Shown here: positions 1-11,851 of the stretch, piece by piece | Layout: every line of letters starts with the position of its first letter | Position numbering within the stretch: position 1 is the stretch's first letter | Assembly: GCA_963691655.1 (NCBI GenBank) | Contig: OY829330.1 | Coordinates: forward strand, 19,929,224 to 19,993,223 | From: Toxonevra muliebris | Lineage: Eukaryota; Arthropoda; Insecta; Diptera; Pallopteridae | Length of the DNA: 64,000 bases | Reading direction: 5' to 3' | The notes under the pieces: generated by a model | What the model saw: the letters and a program-made list of their open reading frames with translations, nothing else | Databases searched by the model: none | What the model was told of the DNA's origin: nothing | Program-made: the position numbers and the translations under genes

Positions 1-1
1 T

Positions 2-636
2 CAGGGCCGTAGCCAAAAATTTCTTTCGGGGGGGTTTCACTCGAAGAAAATATTCATAAATAATTTTTATCAAACTGATTTTTAAATACAATAAACTAAA
101 TCGATGATACATTTGATGGATCCTATAAAATTTTTTAATTTTTACCTCAAAAAAATGGCCAAAAAATTCACAGAATAATCAAATTAAATTTTTTCAAATA
201 AATATTATTCAATGTGCATTCTAATGCATTTCTTTTATCGTGAGGGACATAATTTCATTAACTCATTGACTTCCCACTACTGATGATGTACCCTACCTCA
301 AAAAAATTGTCAAAAATAGTAGAGGCTCATTTTTTTCAAATGATCATCATTGGGAATTTGAGCCATTATCAATAATAAGGAACCCGGATGAGGTTGGCTT
401 ATATTCCCTAAATTCGTGAAATCACAGCATTGAAAGAGATCTTTCTAGTTGTTGGTCTCTGAGCAATAATGCGTTAAAAATTAATTACATTTTAAGATTG
501 CCTCCTAAAACTGCATGGGTTTTGCTAATAAGATGGAGTTTTTGCGAAAGAATTTTTCATGTTGAACACGAATCTGAGGTTAAAAACAAGGTGAGATCAA
601 GCAAGCATATTTTTACAAGGATCCGATAATTTTTTC
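2..636 (+). repeat. Left arm of long terminal inverted repeat
   Basis: This segment is the reverse complement of 3352-4008. Landmarks shared in inverse order are the terminal CAGGGCC, the GTATCATTGATT-like block near 105, and ACAAGGATCCGATAATTT near 615. The arms differ by substitutions and about 20 bp of indels, so the insertion is not very recent or the arms have not been homogenised. Confidence 0.85.
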
Positions 637-3351
637 AATTTTTATTAATTTTCAAACTTTTCAAACTGATTCAGGACGAAACCTTAAATCAAAAACAGTT
701 ACTGACCTAGAAAAGCTATGAATGCAGGAGTGCTCAGTATCACCTTCTCTTTTTGATTCCGTAGTCAAACCTCATGTCGAAAAAACAAACAAAAACAAAA
801 AAATTTGATCGCATAGTGTAGCTAAGATTTCAAATTTATTTTTTTGTTTGACTTTTTAGAAAAAAAAAACGATGGAAGTAAAAAATATCGTTAAATAGAA
901 TTTATTTTGACTTTTTTTCCAACCATTGGAAATTAATCTAAAAAATTAGAATAAAGCTTCCACATTTCGATGTAATTAAATATAATTTAGATTTTGTTTG
1001 TAATAACATATAAAATACGAAATATATTTCAAAGTTATAGCGATATAGTTTCTTCTGTAAATCGGGCCAAATAAATCTTCAATCTTCCCTTGGGAAAGCC
1101 AACGGAGTAACGTTAAAATATTTAAAAAAATATATATATTTCAAGTATAATTACAGGAAATTTAAATACTTTCCTTCATTTACAAAAATGTTAAGGGGAA
1201 CATAATTTTCCTGTAAATATATATGATGTTTGATATCCAAAATTAACGCGCCTTCATAAAAAGCAATATTTAGTAATTTCATGAATGTATAATTTTTTTT
1301 TATTTTGAAAAATTTGTTTTATGGATGAAAACAAATTCGAAAATATTACACACGATATTTAAAAGCATAAATAAACTAATTTTGTTAGTAACTCATTATA
1401 GTTTAGGCAGAATTATTTAAAAAAAAAAATTAATGAAAAACTAAACAAACATGGATGCCACAATATTGTATAAAAATGTGGTTACAGTGATGGAAATTTG
1501 CATGAACTCATAATTTTTTTTTTTTTGTAAATGAAATAGCTTAAGCTAGGAAAACGGAATTAAGTTTATCAACAACTGTCAAAACATAAATTGTTTTGTG
1601 TCGTTGCAAAAGTTCCACTTTTGTTTCCCCGCGTAAGAACACTTTCGTCAAGCATCAAAACTAGCTCAACTTGAGAAGCAAATGGTGGATTACAACATCA
1701 AAATTCTTGTCATGTTTGTTTATATCAAAAGGGTAAATTAATTAATTTGCAGATTCCAACGCGCCCGTTGTCAAATAAATATCCACCATAGACTTTTTAT
1801 TTAGCAATGAGATTCGAGAAAAGTTTGGAAAATTTAATATTTCTCCCAAGGTGCGTTGCATAGCTGTCAAATTGTGATCAGGCTAGAAAAGCCGTAGTGC
1901 TATATATTAATATTTCTCGCATTTTAATTTTTAAATTTTAAGTTCATTTCCCTCTTTAATCACTATCTTTCACGCATCAGACTCTCGCGTAATTGTATTC
2001 CAGCTGCTCTGGTTAGCTCTCTTTCTAAATTCACATCAGCGAACAGATGATTTTTATTTACTGCCACTGAAACGACGTGCTATTATTATTAGTAAAAATC
2101 GCACACAAACCTAAAAGAAAAATCGCGACTTCACGTGGACAATTTTTCGCATTGCCTCCAACATATCGTTTTTGCACATTTCAATATTCTTAAACTAGAA
2201 CGTCATAGAAACATTTTGTTTGCATTATTTTTATAAGCTGGTCATCTATTTTTGTTATTGAAAGAGCTGATTCTGACGGACGTGCTCATAATTCCAGAAG
2301 AGAGCCATCAAAATTGTACATCGTGCAATTTTTGTTAACGTCATGCATCGATTATGTTGCAATACGCATAAAATACAACTCTGCGACTAGGAAGAAAGGA
2401 AGAGAGCGTTTTTTGAGCACGGTTGCCGGTTCGCAATAATTACAATTAAAATTAAATTTACTTTAAATTCTTTGAAATAAATATTGGTATAATTTGCTAT
2501 ATAATAAGCGTGCGTATTTATTTACATGGTCACAACAGATTAAAAACATAATGTTCGAAACATTACATAATGTTTTTCATTTATTAAAGACAAAAAAAAA
2601 ACAATATAGCCAAGGAACTATGAAATCAAAATGAATCAGCTGTTTCGGTATGAATTTGACAATAGGGATTTCCAGCCCTGCATACAAAAACAAAATATAC
2701 GGTCGGTTTTGTTTTTATAGTTGTTTTGTTGTAAATTATAAAAAAAAAATTGATTCAGTTTCAACGGCGATATAATGTATCACTGAGTTTATGGGAATTT
2801 CCACTGCTGTATATGTTTTGCATATACAAACGTCATAAGCAAAGAAAACAAATATTTTGCAGTGTGCGTGATAGGGGCAACTAACACATCTGTCAAATCG
2901 ATGTGTCAGAATATTTGGTTTGCTCGTAAAAAAAGAACGCGTGAGACAATATACAGAGAATGGACACTTACAACACATATGCAAAAATGTGCTGCATTAG
3001 TATGCGTAGGATTGAATTTTACAAAAACAATTTTCTGTGAAATGGAAAAGCTAGGTGTGGTTAGTGATGATTTGATACAAGTAAATACAAGTAAAAACTC
3101 GATACTTTTCATTCGATTCAAGTACTTTTTTTACTCAATACTATGCTATAATTATTTTACTTGGTATCTGGAAAAAGGGTCAGTACCGGACACTCGATAC
3201 TTTTGGAAAATATTTATTTAAAAAACTGAAATATTGCTATACAATATTTAAAATTGGGGATCATTTTACAATATTTTACAGCAATCAATAATATATTTCA
3301 AAATGCTATATATTGCATATTGCCATATTGCAGTACAGTATTGAAGTAGTA

Positions 3352-4008
3352 GAAAATTATCGGATCCTTGTAAAATAAGACTTGCTTGAACCCCATTTTT
3401 TTCCTAAAACGTGACGTAATGGGAAGTTTTTGACCTCAGATTCGTGTTCAATGTGAAAAATTCTTTCACAAAAACTCCATCTTATTAGCAAAACCCATCT
3501 TAAAATCAATTTTTTAACGCATTATTGCTCAGAGCACCATGACTAGATATCTTTCAATGCTGTGACTTCACGATTTTAGGAAATATAAGCCAACCTCATC
3601 CGGGTTCCTTATCATTGATAATGGCTCAAATTCCCAATGATGATCATTTGAAAAAAAATGAGCCTCTATTATTTTTGGTAATTTTTTTGAGGTTGGGTAC
3701 ATCAATGAGTTAATGAAATTATGTCCCTCACGATAAAAAAAAATGCACTAGAATGCACATTGAATAATATTTATTTGAAAAAATTTAATTTGATTATTCT
3801 GGGAATTTTTTGTCACTTTTGGCCATTTTTTTGAGGTTAAGATTAAAAAAAATCGGAAAATTTTTCCTAAAATTTTAATTTTATAGGGTCCATCAAATGT
3901 ATCATTGATTTAATTTATTGTATTTAAAAATCAGTTTGATAAAAATTATTTATGAATATTTTCTTCGAGTGAAAACCCCCCCGAAAAAAATTTCTGGCTA
4001 AGGCCCTG
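3352..4008 (-). repeat. Right arm of long terminal inverted repeat
   Basis: This is the inverse partner of 2-636, ending in GGCCCTG at 4008. It is slightly longer than the left arm because of small indels. Confidence 0.85.
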
Positions 4009-4427
4009 GATTAGTTTTCCTTCTATTATAAATTTTCAAGCGGTTTGCTAAAAACCATGATTTATTGGCTAAAAACTCGAGTTGAGTAGTGTAAACTGTA
4101 GGCTCAACCATGTTGTATCACAAAGGGCCGTTCTGACCTGAATGTTTTCCTTGACAACCACTTAAAAAAAAGGGTAATTTGTCTCTTTAAACGAGTATAC
4201 GATACAAGTACATATTTGATACTTTTTTCCGATATTTTCGGTAGCATCGATACTATTCGATACAAGTAATGAGTAAAAGTATCGATACTATGTGGGTATC
4301 GAATCAACACTGGGTGTGGTAGGATTGAATTTTATGTGTGGTAGGACTGAATTAATTGAAATCATTTAGTAGGAGGACCGAAAATTAGTACTAGGACCTA
4401 AAAATTTTGGATGTGGGCCGAAATTTA
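4009..4427. other. AT-rich flank, no gene seen
   Basis: There is no credible coding sequence here. Short blocks containing GATACAAGTA and AAAGTATCGATAC occur near 4200-4300, and similar blocks occur inside the preceding element near 3080-3200, so part of this stretch is probably decayed repeat. Confidence 0.5.
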
Positions 4428-5714
4428 GACTGTTACGTTACAATCGAACGCACTTTTTGGCATATATCTCATCACTACCGTATGAAATCACACTCTTTTA
4501 TGATTGCATATAAAAATAGGCCTCAAGACTCAAATTCCACCTTTATGACCTTAAAGTCCATTCCCTGTTGTTTTTGAGTTATACACCTTTTAAGGCGGAC
4601 TGTTACGTTACATTTTTTGGAAGTGATTTCGGAGGTTGCCTTATATGTAAGCAAAAGTCAGCGAATTTAGTGGATCCCTTTTATATCTGAATGCATTGTT
4701 TGCAAGCTAAAAGAGCAAAGAAACGCCTGAAATCAATAATTTATTGAAGAATTATGTTTTTGAACTTTTTAAGAGCATACATGTGCGGACTGTTACGTTA
4801 CACAAAAAAGACTGTTACGTTACTTATCGATTTTTGTTTACAGTTGAAGCGAAATTAATGCAATAAAGCATATTAAGTGAGTCAAAACGTATATTTATTG
4901 GTTCTTTGCCTTTTAGATAAGTTTAAATTCACTTTATAGTAAATATTACTTCTTTTATATTTTACAACATTGCACATTAATGCACAATTTAAATATCAGA
5001 TTTAAATTTACATAATTCAAAAATTATAGAGATAATTAATTTTTTCCTTGTTTGGAAGTAATGAAAGCCACTATTTTTCCTTCAATGACTTTGATCTGGT
5101 GGGTCAATGCTATGTCGCGAATATTTTTTGCATCAGCAAAAATTTCAGCTGCATTTAACATACTATTTATAGCAGTGAAGTTACCCTCAACAACTTCTTC
5201 AATGGCTATTTTTTATTCGTACCGAATGAAATGCAGCAATGAAATCTGACCAATATCAACAGCACATCCTTTTCTACGGGACTTTGCTAAATAGTTCGAA
5301 TACATTTTTATTCCAAATTCGGCTTCGAAACCAGAAATCATTGCTGAGAAGAATTTATTTTTGAATTGCTATGATGGTCCGTCGTTCCAAATTTTCAAAA
5401 CCTTTAGCGATTTTTGCATTCCAATAAGAAACTTCCACATGAAAAGAATGATGGTTTCTTTTATGTGCGGTTTCTAAGAATGAATAGCGCCGTCGATGAT
5501 AAACTAGTAACAATCATTTTATTTGAATAAAAAAAGACTGTTACGTTACACATTTTTCACGGCTTTCTACACAGATATGAAGGACGAAAATTGTCGATTT
5601 TTTTCGATCCGAAAAATAGACTTAAAATACTCGAAAAAAAATAGTTTTAAAAATTTCTTAACTAGTTGGACTTTGCGCAAAAAAACTTTTTAGTATTTTA
5701 GACTGTTACGTTAC
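4428..5714 (+). repeat. Six interspersed copies of GACTGTTACGTTAC
   Basis: The exact 14-mer GACTGTTACGTTAC lies on the plus strand at 4428-4441, 4598-4611, 4788-4801, 4810-4823, 5536-5549 and 5701-5714. It contains the pentamer GTTAC twice in tandem. The sequence between copies is not repeated, so this is not an ordinary tandem array. Start-to-start spacings are 170, 190, 22, 726 and 165 bp. Identity of a 14-mer among otherwise unrelated and AT-rich sequence suggests selection or recent spread of a short module, for example protein-binding sites in a transposon end. The function is unknown. Confidence 0.9.
5046..5500 (-). pseudogene. Decayed coding fragment of unknown family
   Basis: Read on the minus strand, about 150 codons over two or three frames look protein-like rather than random. 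One segment (about 5480-5370) is rich in His and aromatic residues. A helical C-terminal segment includes the stretch NAAEIFADAKNIRDIALTHQ (about 5173-5090) and then runs through a Lys/Gly-rich tail to a stop at 5046. In-frame stops and at least one frameshift separate the pieces. I do not recognise the family. The fragment lies between copies 4 and 5 of the GACTGTTACGTTAC motif, so both may belong to one decayed mobile element or integrated viral sequence; that link is inference. Confidence 0.4.
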
Positions 5715-6944
5715 AATAAAAAATGCGACTCATTTCAAAGCCATCAAACTTGATTACCAAAACGTTTTCCTTTAATATTTTGCTTGAATTAGCTATAATT
5801 TATTATGTTCTATCCTCAATGGCGAATGGATATTAAAAAAACATCAAAGATTGGGTATAACTTACCTTTTAGTTGTGCTCTGTGTTTTTACTCCATTTCC
5901 ACTTCACAAGAGGCAACAACTTTATAGGCTCAATTGTCAAAGGTTAGAGTACATTTTTGTGCTGATATTCATATTGCTCGATACCATAAGATACATATTA
6001 ACTAAAAATAAGAACAATTGCGTGGAATTGGAAAAAAATTATTTATTTATTTGATTATTTAATACAAGACCTATCTTGGCAAGATTTTCAAAACTTGCCA
6101 AGACCTCAGCAATCAATCGCTCTGAAAATTCCCTTTAAAGGTAGCATTGATGAAAGCAGGATCTTAAAAAAATGATTTAACGTATGTACATATGTGGTTA
6201 TTTAAATTTAGAACTATATAAATTGCATAATTATGAACTCCTGCCCTACTTAGGTGAGGAAGTCTTTTCCAAAGATTCTCTCCTTTTTTTTGAAAGACAA
6301 TTTGTAAAATGAAATCTTGTTTAGCCATCCAATGAGTTGAGATTATATATTAAAATTAGATAAGTTCTGTGAATGTTTTAATTCATCCTGTCATAAAATT
6401 GGAGTCAATAATTAGTTTTGCTCTATTTTTTCCAACTAGATTTTTTTAATGTGTTATTTATCTTTGATTTTCAAATAAGCTTAGGAGTTATTACTCTACT
6501 TAAGGCACGCTAGTACAAAGTAACTAAATCCTGTATTAAAGCACTAGCTTCATATATTTATTTTATTGTAATTATTTGTTTTAAATTTTAGTAGAACATA
6601 TATTTACAATTCTTACAATTCGAGATAAAACTATTTCTAATACTAAAAAAATACGCAAAAGCTTCAGTACATATATTGCTCATTTTTGACTATATCATCA
6701 CAACTTAAATATTTTCAGTGACTGTATAGTCGCAAATGAACGATATGTATACTTCAACAACGAAAAAGTTGGAAGTCTAATTTTATAATCAATTACATAT
6801 TTCGGATATCTTTTACATTTAAAACTTTTTATTTTAATGCATTCTTCAATGCAGCTTCACTTAATAACATTTCTCTTCCATAATTACAGCATTCCTAATA
6901 GCTTTCAAGTCTTTAGCAACGTGGACTATAATGAGTACGCATAT

Positions 6945-6987
<43 letters not shown>

Positions 6988-7354
6988 CAATTCACTAAAT
7001 AAAAAGGATTATCCTGAATCGTTTAACTCATTTCAAACAATAATCTTACACCGGCAAATAGAATCATGGAAATTAACTGCGTACTAGGGCGAATATCCAA
7101 ACCCATATCTCGTTTGTTTCATTATTGACAGCATCCTCAGCAACTTTATCGCCTGAAGTGGAATTCACAGGCCCAGGCAATTTAATAAGCTTATTTAAAG
7201 TAAATTGAATGTAAAATTTACATTTACATGAAATTTTCATTTAAGCAGCTGTTTAATATTTCACCAAACAACAACAACGATAGGTGAATTCACACGTACA
7301 GCATGTGTGAACATAAAAAATTAAAATTTGTTTACAGTTTTGACGTTTTAAATG
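5715..7354. other. AT-rich non-coding stretch with a (TA)n microsatellite
   Basis: No coding region or element boundary is convincing here. A (TA)n run occupies about 6941-6986. TGGCAAGATTTTCAAAACTT near 6075 forms a small imperfect hairpin with the following TTGCCA. Confidence 0.6.
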
Positions 7355-8026
7355 AACATTGAGAATAATAGGATGCTTCCCTGCGGAACGCCAGAGGTGG
7401 CAATGAATGGATCCGACTTTACGATCTCGGTATCAAGTTGAGTGAAAAAAAGTTGAGTGTATACCTAAACTTGCAATTTTAGCAATCAAGATGTTATGGG
7501 AAATAGTATCGAGAAATCAGTGTAAATAGTATCAATCTGATAGCCATTTTGAAAAGCAGATATACAGAAATCAGTGAAAACTGCTAGATTTGTAACGGTT
7601 GACCGTCCAGTAATGCAACCATGCTGGTGTGGTCTGATAATATGTTTTACCGCAAAAAAAAAACTTTTCCTTAACGACTTTTTTAAGAAGTTTTGAAGTT
7701 GTTGACAGCTTGGAGATAAGCCGATAATTAAGAACATCACTTTTATTTCCTGATTTTAGAATCGGTGTAATGTGAGCAACCTTCCATTTATCGATAAATT
7801 CTTCTGAGCTGAGGGAGATATTGAATAATTCGCAAGGAGGTAAACATATAGTTGTCACACATTTTTTAAATAGAAAAGAAGACAGCCCATCTATATCTGG
7901 CATTAGAGATGGTTGCAGACTCAAAATACTATCAATAACATCATCCTTAGTTACCAGTAGAGCACCAAAATCCATCGATGGTTTTGTATCATTCAGAGAC
8001 AGTGTATTAATGTTATTATCATCCAC
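7355..8026 (-). pseudogene. LINE reverse transcriptase, N-terminal part
   Basis: Overlapping frames encode the RT start: an LQP..MPDIDGLSSFLFKKC segment, WKVAHITPILKSGNKSDVLNYRLIS, a QHGCITGRSTVTNL motif and IYTDFS, then GVPQGS close to 7370. The catalytic YADD motif, thumb and 3' end are missing because homology ends at 7355. Frame changes near 7690 and 7500 break the gene. Confidence 0.75.
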
Positions 8027-8167
8027 AATAAAATTTGATTCAAAGTAATCGGCAAAAAGGTTTTTAGTGTCGGATACATTATTAGTGGCGCAGCCTCTCT
8101 TAGACCCAACGAAATTCCAAAAAGATTTCGGGTTTAGCTTTAAATCATGCTCAACTCGTAGTATATA

Positions 8168-9110
8168 TTAATTATAAAGAAACTTATCTAAGACAATAAA
8201 CTCCCTCTTAAAATGCTCATATTGAACTTTATACTCAGCTTTATTAGTAGTTTTAAATAGCTTATGAAATTTATTTCTTTGATTTTTCAGTTTTCTCAGG
8301 TCATTTGTGTACCATGGCAATTTATGAATTCTAGGAGGTAGTCGTGGAATATTATTAATACAAATTTCATAAATTTCACAGAGAAAAATATCAAAGCAAT
8401 ACAATGTAGACATACCATTAAAAAGATGAATCCAATCAATATTAGAGATACAAAGATTTAAAGTTTCATAATCACAAGCTTTGAAATTTAGATTACAATT
8501 TTTATAGGAACTTTCAATAAACCTATAAAATTCCATATCTAAGGTCAAAGGTCCATGATGCATATCAGAGGAAGGAATAGGAAATAAACATTCTGCAATT
8601 TGAAATTTATTTAGAAATGAGTTAATTTGAACCAAATTAATACCAAAGAAGCTATCTAAGACATATATTTCATGTGACTGATTTACATTTGTGGAAGTTA
8701 AATCAAGATTACTCGTTAATTGGGACCAAACAATCTTATTTAGATTAAAGTCACCAAGAGCACAAAGATGATCAGCGAGGTGCACGATGTGATCCACATG
8801 GGAAAATACAACGAGTCAGCACTCTTTGGTGGAATGTAAGATGCACACATAATTAATCAAGTAATGAGTCAGCATTAGAACGTTTGATAGCAATCGGCAC
8901 ACCACCTCCTCGATTGCATCCAGTTTTTATAGCATCTCTATCTTTGCGATGTATTTGATAAAGATTCGTGTCAAAGATTTCTCCAAGACGAAAATATCAT
9001 ATTCATAACGAGATGTTGTGATATAAATGTCTTTAATTTTGGTTCTTATACCAGACATATTTTGATAGTATATTTTAAGAGACTGCGATTGAGAAGAGGA
9101 TGACTTTGAG
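8168..9110 (-). pseudogene. LINE endonuclease domain, frameshifted
   Basis: The N-terminal motif YYQNMSGIRTKIKDI (near 9080-9040) matches the start of AP-like endonucleases of LINEs. It is followed by a region with RGGGV (near 8915), where family members carry a strand preceding the active site. The segment 8797-8168 carries the LGDFN motif (near 8755) and, after the endonuclease, a linker with LPWYTNDLRKLKNQRNKFHK that typically precedes RT. At least two frameshifts (near 8980 and 8850) and stops inactivate it. The enzyme would nick target DNA for target-primed reverse transcription. Confidence 0.7.
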
Positions 9111-9138
9111 TGTACGTGGGCTACATCAGATGTTGTAA

Positions 9139-10590
9139 CTACGTGATTGAGACAGGAATTTCCCTCCTCGGAAAAAAAGTAAACGGTTTCACTATGACAT
9201 CAGTGGGCCCAAGCGAAGGGTTGAAAAGCTCGCCGTACAAAGACTCTGAAATGCCCACTTTAAAGGTAACCCTTGTTAGACTGTTTACATCAACATTCCT
9301 CTTAACGAGTTTGTGGCACACTAACTGGTTACTTTCGAGATTAGTATTATTAACAATATGAGAGATAATGCTTTCTTCTGTTACTGATGGTTTAAACGAA
9401 GATAGATGGGTCCATTTTTTCTTAGAGATTACTTCAAGAGACGAATTTTGATTATAACCTACAATAACATTTTGTGAGAGCTGTTGTTCTTTAGGTCTAC
9501 TGTAACTGGAGGTATTAGATTGGGTGTTCATATGAGAGTTAGTAGCAGCATTAACCGATGGTATTCTTTTCTGTGTAATAGTTTGAGTGGTGCTCAGGCC
9601 TATGTGATTTCCCACTGGGTGTACCAAAAGAACACACACCAGAATCAGAAGAGACAAAGGATGGAGATGTTAAGAGAGAAGAAGAAGAACCGGCAACTAT
9701 TTCAGAGAAAGTAGCACGACGAGTAGATTGCACACTAGCAGAAGAGCGGCTGTTAGTCGTAGGCAGAGAGAGTGGGGAATTATTCGTATGTTTAATATTG
9801 TTAGGCTGATGTTACACGGTCAATGCTTTGCTGTCAATGTTTTCTGTTTTTACTCTCTTTCCATAGTTTTGTTTGATGCCCTGTTACACTATCAGTTTTT
9901 TGCTGAAAGTTATTTTTTAACACTTTTATCTGCAACTATGTTTTTCCAACTAAAAAGTATTCAATTGTATTTTGGAGTGAATGAAAATTTAACAATTGGA
10001 GTGGAATTGGATGGAAAATAATTATAATGACAATATGAGATAATGTTGGTGGAAACAGCAACAAATTATACAAAAAATAAATGCATTTATATATGAAAAA
10101 TAATCTTGAAAATCTGAGAACTATAAAAAAAAGCTCCGCCACTTTGTCATTTGGACATTGAATTACCATGTTTTAATAAAAAATATTAGGTAATTTTTTA
10201 AACAGCAGTCTCACAACCAAACAAAAGCCAAACAGCGGAAAGGGTGGCAAAGAAAAAAAACTATATTTATAAGTTAGTAAAAATTCTAGTATTTTTCATA
10301 AAATATTAGTGTTTTCCAATAAAATGCAACAGTGTATCTTCATCAACCCCATTTTATTTGAAGTGATGCAGGTTTTTTCGTCAGTAAAAAAATTTGAAGT
10401 GAAATGTGTTCATCCTTTCTTTTGCTCAGTGCTAATTTTTCAAAGCAACAACAATTTCATTGTTTGACAGCAAAACATTTATCGTGTAACATCGTCCTTA
10501 GCAGATTTAGCGTTCATATCTGATAAGTCTTTTAGATTGCTTCGTAGATCTTTGAGCTCACTTGTTAAGCAATGTGTATAAAATTGTGGA
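9139..10590 (-). pseudogene. LINE ORF1 (nucleic-acid-binding protein), interrupted
   Basis: The C-terminal part (about 9460-9139) has the pattern found in ORF1 proteins of insect CR1/Jockey-like LINEs: a WTHLSSFKPSVTEE start, a conserved helix-strand region and a basic FFPRR tail. Upstream is a Ser/Thr-rich linker (9733-9480). The N-terminal part past the MITE (10590-10498) encodes a charged coiled-coil-like stretch with SELKDLRSNLKDLSDMNAKS. The frame is continuous across the MITE once the MITE and one TTAG copy are ignored, which confirms that the two halves were one gene. Such proteins bind LINE RNA and probably act as chaperones in the ribonucleoprotein particle. Confidence 0.65.
9805..10497. 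mobile_element. 693-bp MITE with TTAG target duplication
   Basis: The ends carry inverted repeats of about 30 bp built on GATGTTACACG followed by AATG and TTTGCTGTCAA. TTAG is present at 9801-9804 and again at 10498-10501. Removing the element with one TTAG restores an uninterrupted ORF1 frame in the surrounding LINE, which is strong support for these exact boundaries. There is no credible coding content. A 4-bp TTAG duplication resembles the TTAA preference of piggyBac-like elements but is not diagnostic. Confidence 0.85.
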
Positions 10591-10603
10591 AACGATTGAA
10601 GGC

Positions 10604-11152
10604 GGAGGACGAACTATTCCTGGAGTTCCTGCAAGTTGGGAAGAAGTCGGAGTTCTTCACTGACCCAAAAACGTGATACCGCTTATAAAAAAATGTTTAC
10701 CTCCACAACATCTGATGGCTTTGCTGCTTTTAATGAAAAGTTGGGTAGTCTCGAATTCCAACAGACAGTGGTAAATATTATTATTGAGCATAAAGTTTAT
10801 TGAAATTTAGAGTCTTTTATTAATGTGTTATAATTCTGCTTTTCAATAGGTAAAAATCTTTTCGAGTATATAGGCACAGACGGGAAAAAAATGGAAAAAC
10901 CTGTGGTTATAAGATTATCGATATAGTTGTAAAGCGCCAACTTATAGATTTGTACACCTGAACTGGTAGCACTAAATTAAAAGGGGTAGTGAAATTACCT
11001 CTTTTAACTTTAAATAATTTCATTAATACAACTTATAAGATACTAGCTTTGGCGGACCACAGTTGGGATGAAAATGAAAACGAAGATTTTCTTCAAAAAG
11101 CTATAAAGCGTTCGAAAAGACGACTTGAGGATGAGCAACAAAAACTGTAAGC
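10604..11152 (+). pseudogene. Fragment of a possible DUF4806-like transposon-associated protein
   Basis: Plus-strand coding-like pieces occur in order. The first is an acidic/aromatic stretch (EDELFLEFLQVGKKSEFFTD, 10607-10666). The second follows a frameshift and contains TTSDGFAAFNEKLGSLEFQQ (about 10701-10760). After a possible intron with TTTCAATAG near 10850 comes a piece around 10925-11150 with QLIDLYTWTGSTKLKGVVKL and an acidic then basic helix ending in RRLEDEQQKL and a stop. The arrangement resembles DUF4806-type domains seen in insect transposon-linked genes, but the match is from memory and weak. An in-frame stop follows LYT. It ends about 190 bp left of the hAT element. Confidence 0.35.
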
Positions 11153-11335
11153 ATGGTTTAAGAGCTATTAATTTCATCAGGTGCTAATTTGTTGTTATAT
11201 TTTACAGGGCAAGTAAATTGAAACAAAAAAAAAACAAGTGAAATTGATCCGATTCTTTATAAACCTGTATTCCTTATTTTAATATTGTATAAAGGTAGCC
11301 AAATTTTTTGGAGAAGTGAATATTCTTTAATTAAT

Positions 11336-11343
11336 GGTGTGAC
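11336..11343 (+). repeat. Left target site duplication of hAT element (GGTGTGAC)
   Basis: The octamer GGTGTGAC here is identical to 26924-26931. Eight-bp duplications are characteristic of hAT transposition. Confidence 0.9.
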
Positions 11344-11851
11344 CAGCGGTGCATTATTGACAGATTTATTTGTAAATTACAGTTTTTTCGGTCGTCATAC
11401 AGTCTTATAGGTTTCCTTCAAATATTACAGTTTATTCCCCAATTTTACAGTTTTTTACAATAATATGCAGAATAGACTTAAATATGTTTTGGTTATCATA
11501 AAAATGTAATTGTATTTCAGGGTACCACTTGCAGGTAGCGAACAAAAGAGTTACTTAAAAAAATTATAAAATTGAACAAATTTTGTGGAATTAAGAGAAA
11601 TGTACAAGATAATTGATGAAACCATTTTTACAGTTTTTAAAATTGTTGTATTACTCAAAAAATCGGACCCAGGAATGTTCGTTTAATTTTTTAACTAGTC
11701 ATAACAAGAATGTTATTCCATGTTTCTTATTAATAATAATAACATATATTTGTTTTATACATTTTTAAATGAATTTGTTTCTTTTTTTAATGACTTATGT
11801 ATTTTAGTTAATTTTAAGGGAATCAGTTTTTCGATTTTATTAATACTACTA

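Larger units (their letters stand above)
2..4008. mobile_element. Non-coding DNA transposon with ~640-bp terminal inverted repeats
   Basis: The left end starts CAGGGCCGTAGCCA and the right end, read on the other strand, starts CAGGGCCTTAGCCA. The two arms stay complementary with scattered mismatches and small indels for about 640 bp. The interior (about 637-3351) is AT-rich with no credible coding region; the short open frames near 2862-3221 look like chance. A CAGGG start is common among hAT-type elements, but the very long arms also recall foldback elements, so the superfamily is an inference. The window begins one base outside the left end, so no target site duplication can be checked. The element probably moved with a transposase supplied in trans. 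Confidence 0.8.
7355..10590 (-). mobile_element. Non-LTR retrotransposon (CR1/Jockey-like), 3'-truncated and split by a MITE
   Basis: On the minus strand the parts come in LINE order: ORF1 (about 10590-9139, split by the MITE at 9805-10497), endonuclease (about 9090-8170) and the front of reverse transcriptase (about 8026-7355). Homology stops just after the RT motif GVPQGS near 7400-7355, so the second half of RT and the 3' end are missing. Loss of a 3' end is unusual for LINEs, which normally lose 5' sequence, so a later deletion or insertion is likely. Frameshifts occur throughout and the element is dead. CR1/Jockey-type is inferred from the motif style; the exact clade is uncertain. Confidence 0.8.

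Noticed and set aside
2862..3221. Open frame of 119 codons inside the long-TIR element
   Set aside because: It overlaps an antisense frame, has AT-driven composition rich in Phe/Tyr/Ile/Lys, and shows no domain or repeat homology. Treated as chance.
5851..6054. Hydrophobic open frame of 67 codons, possible membrane peptide
   Set aside because: The length is expected by chance, there is no neighbour or motif support, and the composition follows the AT-rich background.
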